Part shown: positions 16,082-24,411 of the stretch, piece after piece
Layout of the letters: each line of letters begins with the position of its first letter
How positions within the stretch are numbered: the stretch's first letter is position 1
DNA from: RGIG5579 sp045597125
GTDB lineage: Bacteria > Bacillota > Clostridia > Oscillospirales > SIG627
Direction of reading: 5' to 3'
NCBI GenBank assembly: GCA_045597125.1
Contig: JAZODR010000014.1
Coordinates: 1 to 34,329, forward strand
DNA length: 34,329 bases
Notes under the pieces: generated by a model
The model's database searches: none
What the model was told of the DNA's origin: nothing
The model's input: the letters and a program-made list of their open reading frames with translations, nothing else
Program-made: the position numbers and the translations under genes

Positions 16082-16110
16082 TTGACATTCCTCGGCAGTC
16101 GTGATAAAAT
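16082..16110 (+). promoter_or_regulatory. Sigma-A promoter of the UDP-sugar pyrophosphorylase gene
   Basis: TTGACA (16082-16087), a 17-base spacer, then TAAAAT (16105-16110), with TG one base before the -10. It is abutted to the preceding terminator. Confidence 0.9.
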
Positions 16111-16138
16111 AGGAAAAATATTTGTGAAAGGATGCCTT

Positions 16139-17368
16139 ATGAAAAACATTGATTGTTTAAAGGAATACGGACAGGAGCATCTCCTGCGTTTTTTTGATGA
16201 ACTGAATGAAGAAGAAAAGAAAAGCTTGATTGACCAAATCAACGAAGCGGATTTTACCCTGTTGGATGCTTTAAAAGATAAAGATCAGAATAAAACCTCT
16301 GACGATAAAGGAGGTAAAATTGCCCCCTTGGGCGCTTTGGAGATTGACGAAATTACAAAAAATAAAGAAAAATTTGAAGCAAAGGGTCTGGAAGCACTTC
16401 GTCAAGGCAAAGTTGCCGCTTTGCTCCTCGGCGGCGGTCAGGGTACCCGCCTTGGATTTGACGGCCCCAAGGGTAGCTACAACTTAGGTGTGACCCGCGA
16501 ATTTTATATTTTTCAGGCGCAAATCAACAATATGCTCGACGTTTGCAAAAAAGCGGGATGTTACTTCCCTTTGATTATTATGACCTCGGATAAAAACGAT
16601 GCGGAAACCAGAAGATTTCTCAAGGAAAAGAATTACTTCGGCTATCCCGAAGAAAAAATTCGTTTCTTCCGCCAGGATATGGCACCCAGCGTTGACTATG
16701 AAGGAAAAATCTATCTGGAGGGCAAAGCACAGCTTTCCCTCTCCCCCAACGGAAACGGCGGTTGGTTCAAATCCCTTGTAAAATCCGGCCTTGACAAAGA
16801 ACTGGTGAAAATGGGGGTGGAATTCATCAACGTATTCAGCATGGATAACGTACTGCAGAGAATTTGCGACCCCGTCTTCATTGGTGCTACTCTCCTTTCC
16901 GGTTGCAATTGCGGCGCAAAGGTGGTTGCCAAAAATGCGCCCGGTGAAAAGGTTGGCGCCCTTTGCTTGAAAGACGGACTGCCCACCATCGTAGAATACT
17001 ACGAAATGGGCGACCAATTAGCTGCCGAAAAAGACGAAAACGGAAAATTGAAATACCGTTTCGGCGTAATCCTCAACTACCTGTTTAGCCTGAAAAGAAT
17101 GTACGAAATTGTGGACGGCAAGATGCCTCTGCACATCGTAGAAAAGAAGATCCCCTATATCGACAAGCAGGGCAATCTTATAAAACCAGAAACCCCCAAC
17201 GGCTACAAGTTTGAGTACCTTGCCACCGACACGGTACGCGATATGCTCTCCTGCCTCTCTTTTGAAGTAGAGCGCGAACGGGAATTTGCTCCCATCAAGA
17301 ACAAAGAGGGTGTTGACTCCGTGGTATCCGCCCGTGAGCTTCTCGCCAAAAACGGTGTAATTTGCTAA
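16139..17368 (+). CDS. UTP-dependent sugar-1-phosphate uridylyltransferase, UAP1-like (UDPGP family)
   Basis: 409 residues from ATG 16139, preceded by GAAAGGA; the longer frame from 16082 starts inside the promoter. The nucleotide-binding loop LLLGGGQGTRLG-FDGPKG spans 96-112. Further UDPGP-family blocks are LSPNGNGG (uridine loop), NVFSMDNVLQRICDPVFIG, GAKVVAKNAPGEKVG, VEYYEM and NGYKFEYLATD. These blocks match the eukaryotic UDP-N-acetylhexosamine pyrophosphorylase (UAP1/AGX) layout more than bacterial GlmU or GalU. It would make UDP-GlcNAc, UDP-GalNAc or UDP-glucose for surface polymers. The exact sugar cannot be read from the sequence. Confidence 0.9.
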   Translation: MKNIDCLKEYGQEHLLRFFDELNEEEKKSLIDQINEADFTLLDALKDKDQNKTSDDKGGKIAPLGALEIDEITKNKEKFEAKGLEALRQGKVAALLLGGGQGTRLGFDGPKGSYNLGVTREFYIFQAQINNMLDVCKKAGCYFPLIIMTSDKNDAETRRFLKEKNYFGYPEEKIRFFRQDMAPSVDYEGKIYLEGKAQLSLSPNGNGGWFKSLVKSGLDKELVKMGVEFINVFSMDNVLQRICDPVFIGATLLSGCNCGAKVVAKNAPGEKVGALCLKDGLPTIVEYYEMGDQLAAEKDENGKLKYRFGVILNYLFSLKRMYEIVDGKMPLHIVEKKIPYIDKQGNLIKPETPNGYKFEYLATDTVRDMLSCLSFEVEREREFAPIKNKEGVDSVVSARELLAKNGVIC

Positions 17369-17370
17369 AT

Positions 17371-17402
17371 AAAAAAAGTCCGATTCAATCGGACTTTTTT
17401 TA
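17371..17402. terminator. Bidirectional terminator between the UDPGP and LysR genes
   Basis: AAAAAAAGTCCGAT, loop TCA, ATCGGACTTTTTTT. It has a T-run on both strands and serves two convergent genes. The LysR stop codon is formed by its last bases. Confidence 0.9.
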
Positions 17403-18344
17403 TCCTTCCAGAGTACAGATCGCTTCATCCTTGGCTTTTTCAATTTCCTCAATGAAACGCTCATCAATAGGGGTCAATCGGTAGCCGTTGCGATAAATCA
17501 AAACGTCTTTATAAGAAAGGGAGAGGCCGTGAACGCGTTTCTGAACCACGTTGTGGCGTTTCAGCACTTCTTCCGACAAAGGAGATACCCACATAAAGGT
17601 ATTGGGAACCTGTCCCAGAAGATCATACTGCGTACCTCGCTCGTAAATGTAGATTTTCTTATCCGTCAAATCGGAAAATTCTGCTTTTTTCACGTAGGCG
17701 ATTTGGAGAGAGGGTACGTAGGGGTCGCCATGAACGATCTCAATGCAATCCTTGAAATCCTCACGTGAAAGATTTTCTTTGTCAGCGAGAGGGTGGGAAC
17801 GATCCATCAAAGCAACGTATTCAAATTCCCAAATATCGCTGTGCTTTAAATCCTTATCCTCCATCATTTTCAGAAAATAAGATTCAAAAGCCGTCTGATA
17901 ACGGATGATACCCAGATTATAATTACTTTGGAGGATATTGTTGATGGCGCGGTAGGAATTGGTTTCCTTATAATTCAAATCCATTTCCTTGGCGGTATCC
18001 AAGGAATTGACCAGACGAGTAAAGGCGCTGGTAATGTAGCAAGCACGGGGAGTTGAGATATTAAAGTTCTGTCGCTCCGGCTCTGGTTTCTGATAAGTAG
18101 CCTCCAGGTCCTCAAGCTTTGACAAAATATCCTTGGCGCGGAAGAGAAATTCCTCACCCTGAGGCGTGGTAACAATTCCCTTGGAGGTGCGTTTGAAAAT
18201 AATAATTCCCAAGCTTTCCTCCAGCTCCTTTATGGCGCGGGATAGATTCGGCTGACTCATAAAAAGATTGGTAGCCGCGCCGGTAATAGAGCGGGTACGC
18301 TCCACCTCAACGGCGTATTTCAAATGGAGTATATTCAAATTCAT
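17400..18344 (-). CDS. LysR-family transcriptional regulator
   Basis: 314 residues. The N-terminal winged helix-turn-helix is clear: HLKYAVEVERTRSITGAATNLFMSQPNLSRAIKELEESLGIIIFKRTSKGIVTT is the LysR signature region (given here as one family block). A substrate-binding half follows, with no ligand evident. The annotated ATG has AAAGGAG only one base upstream, which is too close. The TTG two codons later (18338) would have ideal 7-base spacing and gives the common MNILHLKYA start, so the true start may be there. The gene begins 14 bases after the typA stop, so it is probably cotranscribed with typA. Its targets are unknown. Confidence 0.92.
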   Translation of the reverse strand: MNLNILHLKYAVEVERTRSITGAATNLFMSQPNLSRAIKELEESLGIIIFKRTSKGIVTTPQGEEFLFRAKDILSKLEDLEATYQKPEPERQNFNISTPRACYITSAFTRLVNSLDTAKEMDLNYKETNSYRAINNILQSNYNLGIIRYQTAFESYFLKMMEDKDLKHSDIWEFEYVALMDRSHPLADKENLSREDFKDCIEIVHGDPYVPSLQIAYVKKAEFSDLTDKKIYIYERGTQYDLLGQVPNTFMWVSPLSEEVLKRHNVVQKRVHGLSLSYKDVLIYRNGYRLTPIDERFIEEIEKAKDEAICTLEG

Positions 18345-18358
18345 TCTCCTTTCAAGAC

Positions 18359-20182
18359 TTACGCGTTCTTTTCTTTTGCTTTTGCCTTGGCACGTAGCTC
18401 GGTATTAAGTATCTTTTTGCGTAAACGAAGATTCTTAGGCGTTACCTCCAAAAGCTCATCATCCGCAATAAATTCCATACATTTTTCCAAGCTCATCTGA
18501 CGAGCAGGAGTAATACGCAAAGCTTCATCTGCACCGGTGGAACGGATGGCAGTCAAATGTTTCTTTTTGCATACATTGACAACAATATCCTGAGAATCGC
18601 TTGCCTCTCCCACGATCATACCTTCGTAAACGGGGGTCTGAACACCGATAAACATAGCGCCGCGATCCTGAGCATTGAACATACCGTAAGAGGTAGAAAC
18701 ACCGTCCTCCCAAGCAACCAAAGAACCACGGGAACGAGCAGAAAGCCCCGCCTTCATAGGATAATAGCCGTCAAACTCGGTATTGACTACAGCATTGCCC
18801 TTGGCAGCAGTGAGAAGTTCCGCACGACAACCGATCATACCGCGGCTGGTAATGGTAAATTCCAAGCGAGTGTAGCCTACGGCGGTAGGCGCCATCTGAA
18901 CCAGTTCCCCTTTACGGCGGGAAATCAAATCAATAATAGTACCGCAAAACTCATCGGGACAGTCTATGTACAAATTTTCGTAAGGCTCACAAAGCACCCC
19001 ATCTACCTCTTTGGTAATAACGGTGGGGCGGGAAACCTGAAATTCATAGCCTTGACGGCGCATATTTTCAATCAGAACGGAAAGATGCAATTCCCCTCTA
19101 CCCGAAATTTTTAGCGTATCGGTAGTATCCGTATCCTCTACCCGCAGAGAAATATTGGATTCCAATTCACGATAAAGTCTTTCGCGAATGTGGCGGCTGG
19201 TCACGTAAGTTCCATCCTGCCCTGCAAAAGGAGAAGTGGAAACAGAAAAAAACATAGAAAGCACGGGATCCTCGATTTCCACAAAAGGAAGACCCTCAGG
19301 CGTATTCACATCGCAAATGGTATCACCGATCTCAATATCCGCAATACCCGTAAGACAAACGATATCCCCTGCTTGGGCAAAGGTGGTGGCAGTTTTCTTC
19401 AATTTATCAAAGGTATATATGCCAACAATCTTGCTCTTCTGAATCTTGCCGTCACGACGGACAACGGAAACAGGGCTTTTTTCATGAATACAACCGCGCA
19501 AAATTTTACCCACTGCCATACGACCGGTATATTCATTGAAATCAATATTGGAAACCATCATCTGGAAAGGCGCATCAGAATCTACATCCGGATGAGGAAT
19601 CTCTTTCACGATCACATCAAACAAACACTTAAGATCATCGGTTTTTACGTGGTAATCCGTGGTTGCCCAGCCATCTCGGCCGGAAGCATAAATCACAGGA
19701 AGCTCCAACTGCTCTTCATTCGCACCAAGATCAATAAGAAGATCGTACATTTCATCGGTAACCTCTTGAGGGCGCGCCATGGGGCGATCAATCTTATTGA
19801 CCACGATGACGGGAGTCAGCCCAAGAGCGAGAGCCTTTTTCAAAACAGTTCTGGTCTGTGGCATACAGCCCTCATATGCATCTACCAAAAGAATAACGCC
19901 ATCTACCATAGAAAGACTTCTCTCTACCTCTCCGCCAAAATCTGCGTGGCCGGGCGTATCTACAATATTAACCTTAATGCCCTCATAATACAAAGAAGTA
20001 TTTTTGGCAAGGATAGTAATACCTCTTTCCTTTTCAAGGTCGTTGGAGTCCATCACACGCTCCTCGACCTGCTCGTTGCTACGGAAAGTACCCGTCTGCT
20101 TGAGCATTGCATCCACCAATGTGGTTTTGCCATGGTCAACGTGAGCGATAATAGCTATATTACGAATCTTTTCTTTTTCCAT
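18359..20182 (-). CDS. typA: Translational GTPase TypA/BipA
   Basis: 607 residues from ATG 20182, with AAAGGTGA upstream; the frame extends 10 codons further but lacks a site. The G domain has AHVDHGKTT (13-21), the switch I region RGITILAKN, DTPGHADFGGEVER and NKIDRP. EF-G-like domains III and V and the BipA-specific C-terminal domain (GMFNAQDRGAMFIG, LRITPARQMSLEKCMEFIADDELLEVTPKNLRLRKK) follow. It is a ribosome-binding GTPase involved in 50S assembly, cold growth and stress. Length is typical. Transcription is from the promoter at 20230-20258. Confidence 0.98.
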   Translation of the reverse strand: MEKEKIRNIAIIAHVDHGKTTLVDAMLKQTGTFRSNEQVEERVMDSNDLEKERGITILAKNTSLYYEGIKVNIVDTPGHADFGGEVERSLSMVDGVILLVDAYEGCMPQTRTVLKKALALGLTPVIVVNKIDRPMARPQEVTDEMYDLLIDLGANEEQLELPVIYASGRDGWATTDYHVKTDDLKCLFDVIVKEIPHPDVDSDAPFQMMVSNIDFNEYTGRMAVGKILRGCIHEKSPVSVVRRDGKIQKSKIVGIYTFDKLKKTATTFAQAGDIVCLTGIADIEIGDTICDVNTPEGLPFVEIEDPVLSMFFSVSTSPFAGQDGTYVTSRHIRERLYRELESNISLRVEDTDTTDTLKISGRGELHLSVLIENMRRQGYEFQVSRPTVITKEVDGVLCEPYENLYIDCPDEFCGTIIDLISRRKGELVQMAPTAVGYTRLEFTITSRGMIGCRAELLTAAKGNAVVNTEFDGYYPMKAGLSARSRGSLVAWEDGVSTSYGMFNAQDRGAMFIGVQTPVYEGMIVGEASDSQDIVVNVCKKKHLTAIRSTGADEALRITPARQMSLEKCMEFIADDELLEVTPKNLRLRKKILNTELRAKAKAKEKNA

Positions 20183-20229
20183 ACCATTCACCTTTGCTCT
20201 CAGAAAAATCAAAATACAATCACAGAATA

Positions 20230-20258
20230 ATTATACTGAAAAATCCACTTTTTTGCAA
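20230..20258 (-). promoter_or_regulatory. Sigma-A promoter of typA
   Basis: On the - strand TTGCAA (20258-20253), a 17-base spacer, then TATAAT (20235-20230). The leader is about 40 bases. Confidence 0.85.
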
Positions 20259-20269
20259 GAAAAATCCAC
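20238..20269. repeat. Two 11-bp direct repeats over the typA promoter
   Basis: GAAAAATCCAC occurs at 20238-20248 and 20259-20269, 21 bases apart (two helical turns). One copy lies in the -10/-35 spacer, the other just upstream of the -35. It could be an operator; AT-rich chance repetition is possible. Confidence 0.4.
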
Positions 20270-20356
20270 CTTTCCCTGCAAAAAATTTTAAATTTCGATA
20301 TGATTTTTCTCAATTTTTCACAAATCCGATTGCTTTTTCAATCTCTGCTTTGACTT

Positions 20357-21184
20357 TCAAAACCCCTCTCCCCTAACTTTTCTCACATCGGAAATATAGG
20401 TAAAGGCATTTTCATCGTATTTTTCTACAATTTCGAGAATGGTAAACACCTCCCTGCTACGGACGATACATACAAGGCTTTTTCCGTCTTGTTTTGTGAA
20501 AAAGCCGTGCGTATAAAATCCGGTGACACCGCGCTGCATTTTTTCCATAATTTCCATAGCGATCCGATCAATCTTGGGAGAAATAACGGTAACGGATTTG
20601 GCAAAGTCACCGCGGATCAAAAGAAAATCCGTTACTTTGGTGCTGATATAAAGAGAAATAACGGAATATAACATAATAGAAAAATTTCGGAACACAATCC
20701 CCGAAATCAAAATTACCGCCGTATCAATAAAAAGGATGAAGGTAGCAATGCCTAAATGAGGGAAAATGCGATTCAGCATCAACGCGGCAAAATCAGAGCC
20801 GCCTGTAGAGCCACCGCGCATCACCACAAGCCCTATGCCGACTCCAACCAAAATACCGCCGAACACCGATGCCAATAGCAAATTCTCCTCTCCAAAGGAA
20901 AAGCCCTCAAACAATTCCAAAAACAAAGAGAGCAACACAACCCCCGCAATACTTTTAGGAATTGCTTCCCGCGGTAAAGCGCGATAGCCAAAGAAAAACA
21001 GAAGCAGATTCAATGCCAGAATGGTTACGGATAGGGGTATTTTGAACAAATAAAAAAGCACCACGGAAACACCGCTGATGCCCCCCGTTGAAATTTTAAA
21101 CGGTGCAAGAAAAAAATCAATGGAAAACGCGAGAATCATAGAGCCCATTGCAATTAAAACGTAGTCTAAAATTCTTTTTTTCAT
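20357..21184 (-). CDS. YitT family membrane protein (DUF161 + DUF2179)
   Basis: 275 residues from ATG 21184, with GTGAGGT upstream; ten further codons in frame have no site. The N-terminal 190 residues have five to six membrane helices with the YitT signature features LAPFKISTGGISGVS and VMRGGSTGGSDFAALML. The C-terminal 80 residues are the soluble DUF2179 domain (ISPKIDRIAMEIMEKMQRGVTGFYTHGFF..., given as a block). The function of YitT proteins is unknown, with transport suggested. The gene stands alone between the typA promoter and the rhamnose operon terminator. Confidence 0.92.
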   Translation of the reverse strand: MKKRILDYVLIAMGSMILAFSIDFFLAPFKISTGGISGVSVVLFYLFKIPLSVTILALNLLLFFFGYRALPREAIPKSIAGVVLLSLFLELFEGFSFGEENLLLASVFGGILVGVGIGLVVMRGGSTGGSDFAALMLNRIFPHLGIATFILFIDTAVILISGIVFRNFSIMLYSVISLYISTKVTDFLLIRGDFAKSVTVISPKIDRIAMEIMEKMQRGVTGFYTHGFFTKQDGKSLVCIVRSREVFTILEIVEKYDENAFTYISDVRKVRGEGF

Positions 21185-21242
21185 ATATACCTCACAATTT
21201 AACTTATTTTGCACCGAAAAAATAGTTTCAATTCTTTAGAAT

Positions 21243-21279
21243 ATAAAAAATCCTACCCCGAATTGCTTGGGGTAGGATT
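21243..21279 (-). terminator. Intrinsic terminator of the rhamnose operon
   Basis: On the - strand AATCCTACCCC, a 9-base loop, GGGGTAGGATT, then a T-run (complement of the A-run at 21245-21250). It lies just after the stop of the PHP gene. Confidence 0.9.
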
Positions 21280-21284
21280 CATCA

Positions 21285-22472
21285 TTATAAGCGGAACATT
21301 TCCTTATATTTTTCTTTGGCGGATACAGGCTCCACACTTGCTTCATTTTCATAGCCAATAAGTGTATAGGTGGCATCAATGAGATGGTGGAACTTGGGAT
21401 CGTCCAACGCCTTGCAGCGGAAGGACTGACGAGGGGAATTAATATCCTCACCGCTGATCTGGAAGAAGCCGTGCTCTTCACAAAGAGCGGTAAGACGCTC
21501 CAACTGCTCGGGAGTATTACGGGTAGGCATATAAGTAATAGCATCGAAGCCGTATTCCTTAATGACCTCAATCAAATCATCCAAATAATCGTCCTCAAAC
21601 TTTTGCGCCTTCTTATCGCCCGTAACAGAATTTCCCACGTCGCCCAGATATGCGTATGCGGCTACGCCGCCGTACTTGTGCACCATAGCCACAAAATCGG
21701 CTACCTTGGGACATTCCTCAGTGGCATCAATATAGAATTTTTCTACCATATTGCTCTTAAGTGCTCCCAAAATGTCATAGGCGTAAAAATCGGGAGTTTC
21801 GTTTCCTGCGGCGATTTGCGCACGAACCTTTTCGGAAATATCAAGACCCATTTCCTCGGTCAGGAAAGAAAGCACCTTTTCGGGACTGTCATAGCGGGCA
21901 ATGATCTTCTGAGCCAACGCGTAAAGAATATGACGCTCGGTAACAGAGCCGCCTTTGGCATAATTGGAAAGAGGCAAAACATCCGCATCGAAATCCAATG
22001 TCAGACCATAAGGGGAAACAAGCTGGGTGATGTTTTTACACATTTTGCGGTTACGCTCGTTTCTCTTTTCCCGATAAGGGGCAAGGAAAGCATCTACCGC
22101 GTCAATGTTCTGGTGCGGGATTCCGTGCATGGTCACATAAGCAACGCTCTTCTGATCGGGGTTATTGATTCTTTTCCCGTTAAGCTTTGTCATAGACATA
22201 TCCACACGACACTCTACACCGCAAGTCACGGGCATACCGAGAACCTCTGCAGCGGCGATAAATTCCTTGGCGCCTGCGGCGGAATCATGGTCCATAATAC
22301 CTGCAGTCTTCAATCCGTTTTTCCATGCCATATAAACAGCCTCGGTAGGATCGTAGGGGGAGAAGGAATAGGTGGTATGAATGTGGTTGTTGACGTAAAT
22401 GGTGTCCTCGGGTGCAGGAATCTCTCCTTTATCCACCCCTTCTTTAATCTTACGAAGTTCTTCCAGAGTCAT
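21285..22472 (-). CDS. PHP-domain metal-dependent hydrolase
   Basis: 395 residues with GAGGAGG 5 bases before the ATG and the aldolase-SDR stop 10 bases upstream. The PHP metal site is visible: NNHIHTTYS (His30, His32), MDHD (Asp61, His62, Asp63), CGVECR (Glu87), and later HGIPHQN and ISGEDINSP near the C terminus. PHP proteins are phosphoesterases or nucleases using two or three metal ions. As the last gene of a rhamnose operon it most likely dephosphorylates a sugar phosphate or by-product, but that is inferred from position. No polymerase or histidinol-phosphatase signature is seen. Confidence 0.85.
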   Translation of the reverse strand: MTLEELRKIKEGVDKGEIPAPEDTIYVNNHIHTTYSFSPYDPTEAVYMAWKNGLKTAGIMDHDSAAGAKEFIAAAEVLGMPVTCGVECRVDMSMTKLNGKRINNPDQKSVAYVTMHGIPHQNIDAVDAFLAPYREKRNERNRKMCKNITQLVSPYGLTLDFDADVLPLSNYAKGGSVTERHILYALAQKIIARYDSPEKVLSFLTEEMGLDISEKVRAQIAAGNETPDFYAYDILGALKSNMVEKFYIDATEECPKVADFVAMVHKYGGVAAYAYLGDVGNSVTGDKKAQKFEDDYLDDLIEVIKEYGFDAITYMPTRNTPEQLERLTALCEEHGFFQISGEDINSPRQSFRCKALDDPKFHHLIDATYTLIGYENEASVEPVSAKEKYKEMFRL

Positions 22473-22482
22473 AGCATCCTCC

Positions 22483-24411
22483 TCAGTTCAGCATTTCCTG
22501 TCCGCCGGTTACAGGAACAGCCTGACCGGTTTCATAGACCTGCTCTACAATGTAGAAAATGGCACGGGCAACGTCGATAGGCAGACATCCGCGATTGAGC
22601 GGAACCTTTGCCTCGTAGAAGCGACGAACATCCTCTACGGTCTTGGCACCGGGAACCTTACCCGCATTCAGATACTGAACAAAGAGTCCTCTTTCGGGAT
22701 CGGACCACAGAGGGCCATCCAAAAAGTTACCGGGGCAAACGGCATTGACCTTAATGTTATCGGGAGCAAGCTCCATAGCAAAGGACTGAGTCAGACCCAG
22801 ACCGCCGAACTTGGAACCCGCGTAAGCAAAGTTCTTATTGGAACCGGCAAGACCCGATTTGGAGTTGATTTCGATAATATCCATCATATAGGAGGGCGCG
22901 TACTTATGCTGAAGCTGCATCAGAGCGGAAGCGTACTTAACGCAAAGGAAATAGCCCGTATAGTTTACGGCGGTAACCAAATCGAAGTTCTGCTTGGTCA
23001 TATCCTTAAGAGAACCGGACTTAACAATACCCGCATTGCTGACGAAAATATCAATTCCGCCGAAATGCGCGGCAATGGCATCCACCATAGCCTTTACGGA
23101 ATCTTCATCCGAAACATTCGCGTAAGCGGCAAAGCCCGCATCGCCATATTCCTCGGCAGCCTTCTTTGCGCCTTCCAAATTCATATCAACAATGGCGATA
23201 TATGCGCCTTCTGCATACATCGCATCGGCAATTCCCTTACCGAAGCCCTGAGCACCGCCGGTAACCACGGCAACCTTCCCTGCCAGACGCTTAGCCGCGC
23301 CGCCGGAAAGGCTTACCTTGGAGCGATAGCTTTCCACTTCCCAATTTACAATAAAATCAATGAGAAAATCGGGCATAGCAGAAACGCCGCCGAAGGATTC
23401 GGTAAAAGTTACAACCTTAATGGCATCCAGCATCACCGTCTGCGCGGTGACAGCTTCCTTTACGGTCATACCGCAAGAGAACATACCCATCCCTTCCACG
23501 AAAACAATCTTAGGCTTATAGCCGTTTTCGGCGGTAAAGGCATCAAAAGCAGCTTTAATACCATCTCCATCCACGTCTGCGGGGAGAGCCAACTGTTTTG
23601 CCTTGGCATAAACGATATGGTCGGGAGAAAGGCTCTTCGTAGCCGGATCATAGGAAAGAATGGCGGGGCAAGAGGTGAATTTCACCGTTGCGGGAGCATT
23701 TTCTCCATAGAGCATACGGATAACAGGGCTGATAGCGGCAATCTTTTCCGCTTCCACGGGAATCTCGGTCAAATCAGGAGTCTTCTTGATTTCCTTTGCC
23801 AGACGGTCCATTACGCCTTTAGCAAGGGCATCCACCTCTTCGGTAGTATTACCTGCGTAAAAGATACCGTGATTCTGCAAGAAGAGAAGATTGCAGTCCT
23901 TACCGGTTGCCGCTTTGTAGGCCTCCATCTTTTTCTTGCATTCCAACGCCAGAATATAACCGGGCTTACAAGCAGGAACCCAAACAGCCTCAGGGAAGAG
24001 TCGCAATGCGGCTTTCTCTCCTTCCACGGAGCACGTAATACCGTTGACCATAGCGGGATGCACGTGGAGGATAAACTTATGGGGGAACAAATCGTGAAGA
24101 AGGGTCTCCACGGAGGGACGGCGATTTTCACCTTTGATTCTGGCATCCATCATATCGGACAGAACAGCAGCCTCGCGGGCAGCCTCTTCCTCGGGATAGG
24201 ATGCGGTCCACATTTGGGCAAGGGCATCTCTTTCCAATACCACGAAATCCTCAGGACGAATGGTGGCAAGGGACGTACCGGAGCCCTTAATCCAAAGACG
24301 GTCCTCAGATTTAAAGGAGGTATTTCCGCCACCCGCCAAAACAAAAGCGGGGTTGGCGCCGTAGCAATTGCTCATAGCCGCAAGTGCGGCAAGTTCTTTT
24401 TCAAACATCAT
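22483..24411 (-). CDS. Class II aldolase / short-chain dehydrogenase fusion (RhaEW-like)
   Basis: 642 residues. The start is ATG 24411 (a second ATG follows at once), with AAAGGAG upstream and an overlap with the stop of the preceding gene. The N-terminal half is a class II aldolase: GGGNTS (27-32), IKGSG (41-45) and zinc ligands Glu102, His116, His118 and His181. The C-terminal half is an SDR: TGGAQGFG (384-391), NAG (459-461) and the catalytic Ser517, Tyr530, Lys534 set (YAGSK). Known RhaEW fusions cleave rhamnulose 1-phosphate to DHAP and L-lactaldehyde, then oxidise the lactaldehyde to lactate. With rhaA and rhaB next to it, that role is the best guess. The sequence alone does not prove the sugar. 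Confidence 0.88.
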   Translation of the reverse strand: MMFEKELAALAAMSNCYGANPAFVLAGGGNTSFKSEDRLWIKGSGTSLATIRPEDFVVLERDALAQMWTASYPEEEAAREAAVLSDMMDARIKGENRRPSVETLLHDLFPHKFILHVHPAMVNGITCSVEGEKAALRLFPEAVWVPACKPGYILALECKKKMEAYKAATGKDCNLLFLQNHGIFYAGNTTEEVDALAKGVMDRLAKEIKKTPDLTEIPVEAEKIAAISPVIRMLYGENAPATVKFTSCPAILSYDPATKSLSPDHIVYAKAKQLALPADVDGDGIKAAFDAFTAENGYKPKIVFVEGMGMFSCGMTVKEAVTAQTVMLDAIKVVTFTESFGGVSAMPDFLIDFIVNWEVESYRSKVSLSGGAAKRLAGKVAVVTGGAQGFGKGIADAMYAEGAYIAIVDMNLEGAKKAAEEYGDAGFAAYANVSDEDSVKAMVDAIAAHFGGIDIFVSNAGIVKSGSLKDMTKQNFDLVTAVNYTGYFLCVKYASALMQLQHKYAPSYMMDIIEINSKSGLAGSNKNFAYAGSKFGGLGLTQSFAMELAPDNIKVNAVCPGNFLDGPLWSDPERGLFVQYLNAGKVPGAKTVEDVRRFYEAKVPLNRGCLPIDVARAIFYIVEQVYETGQAVPVTGGQEMLN

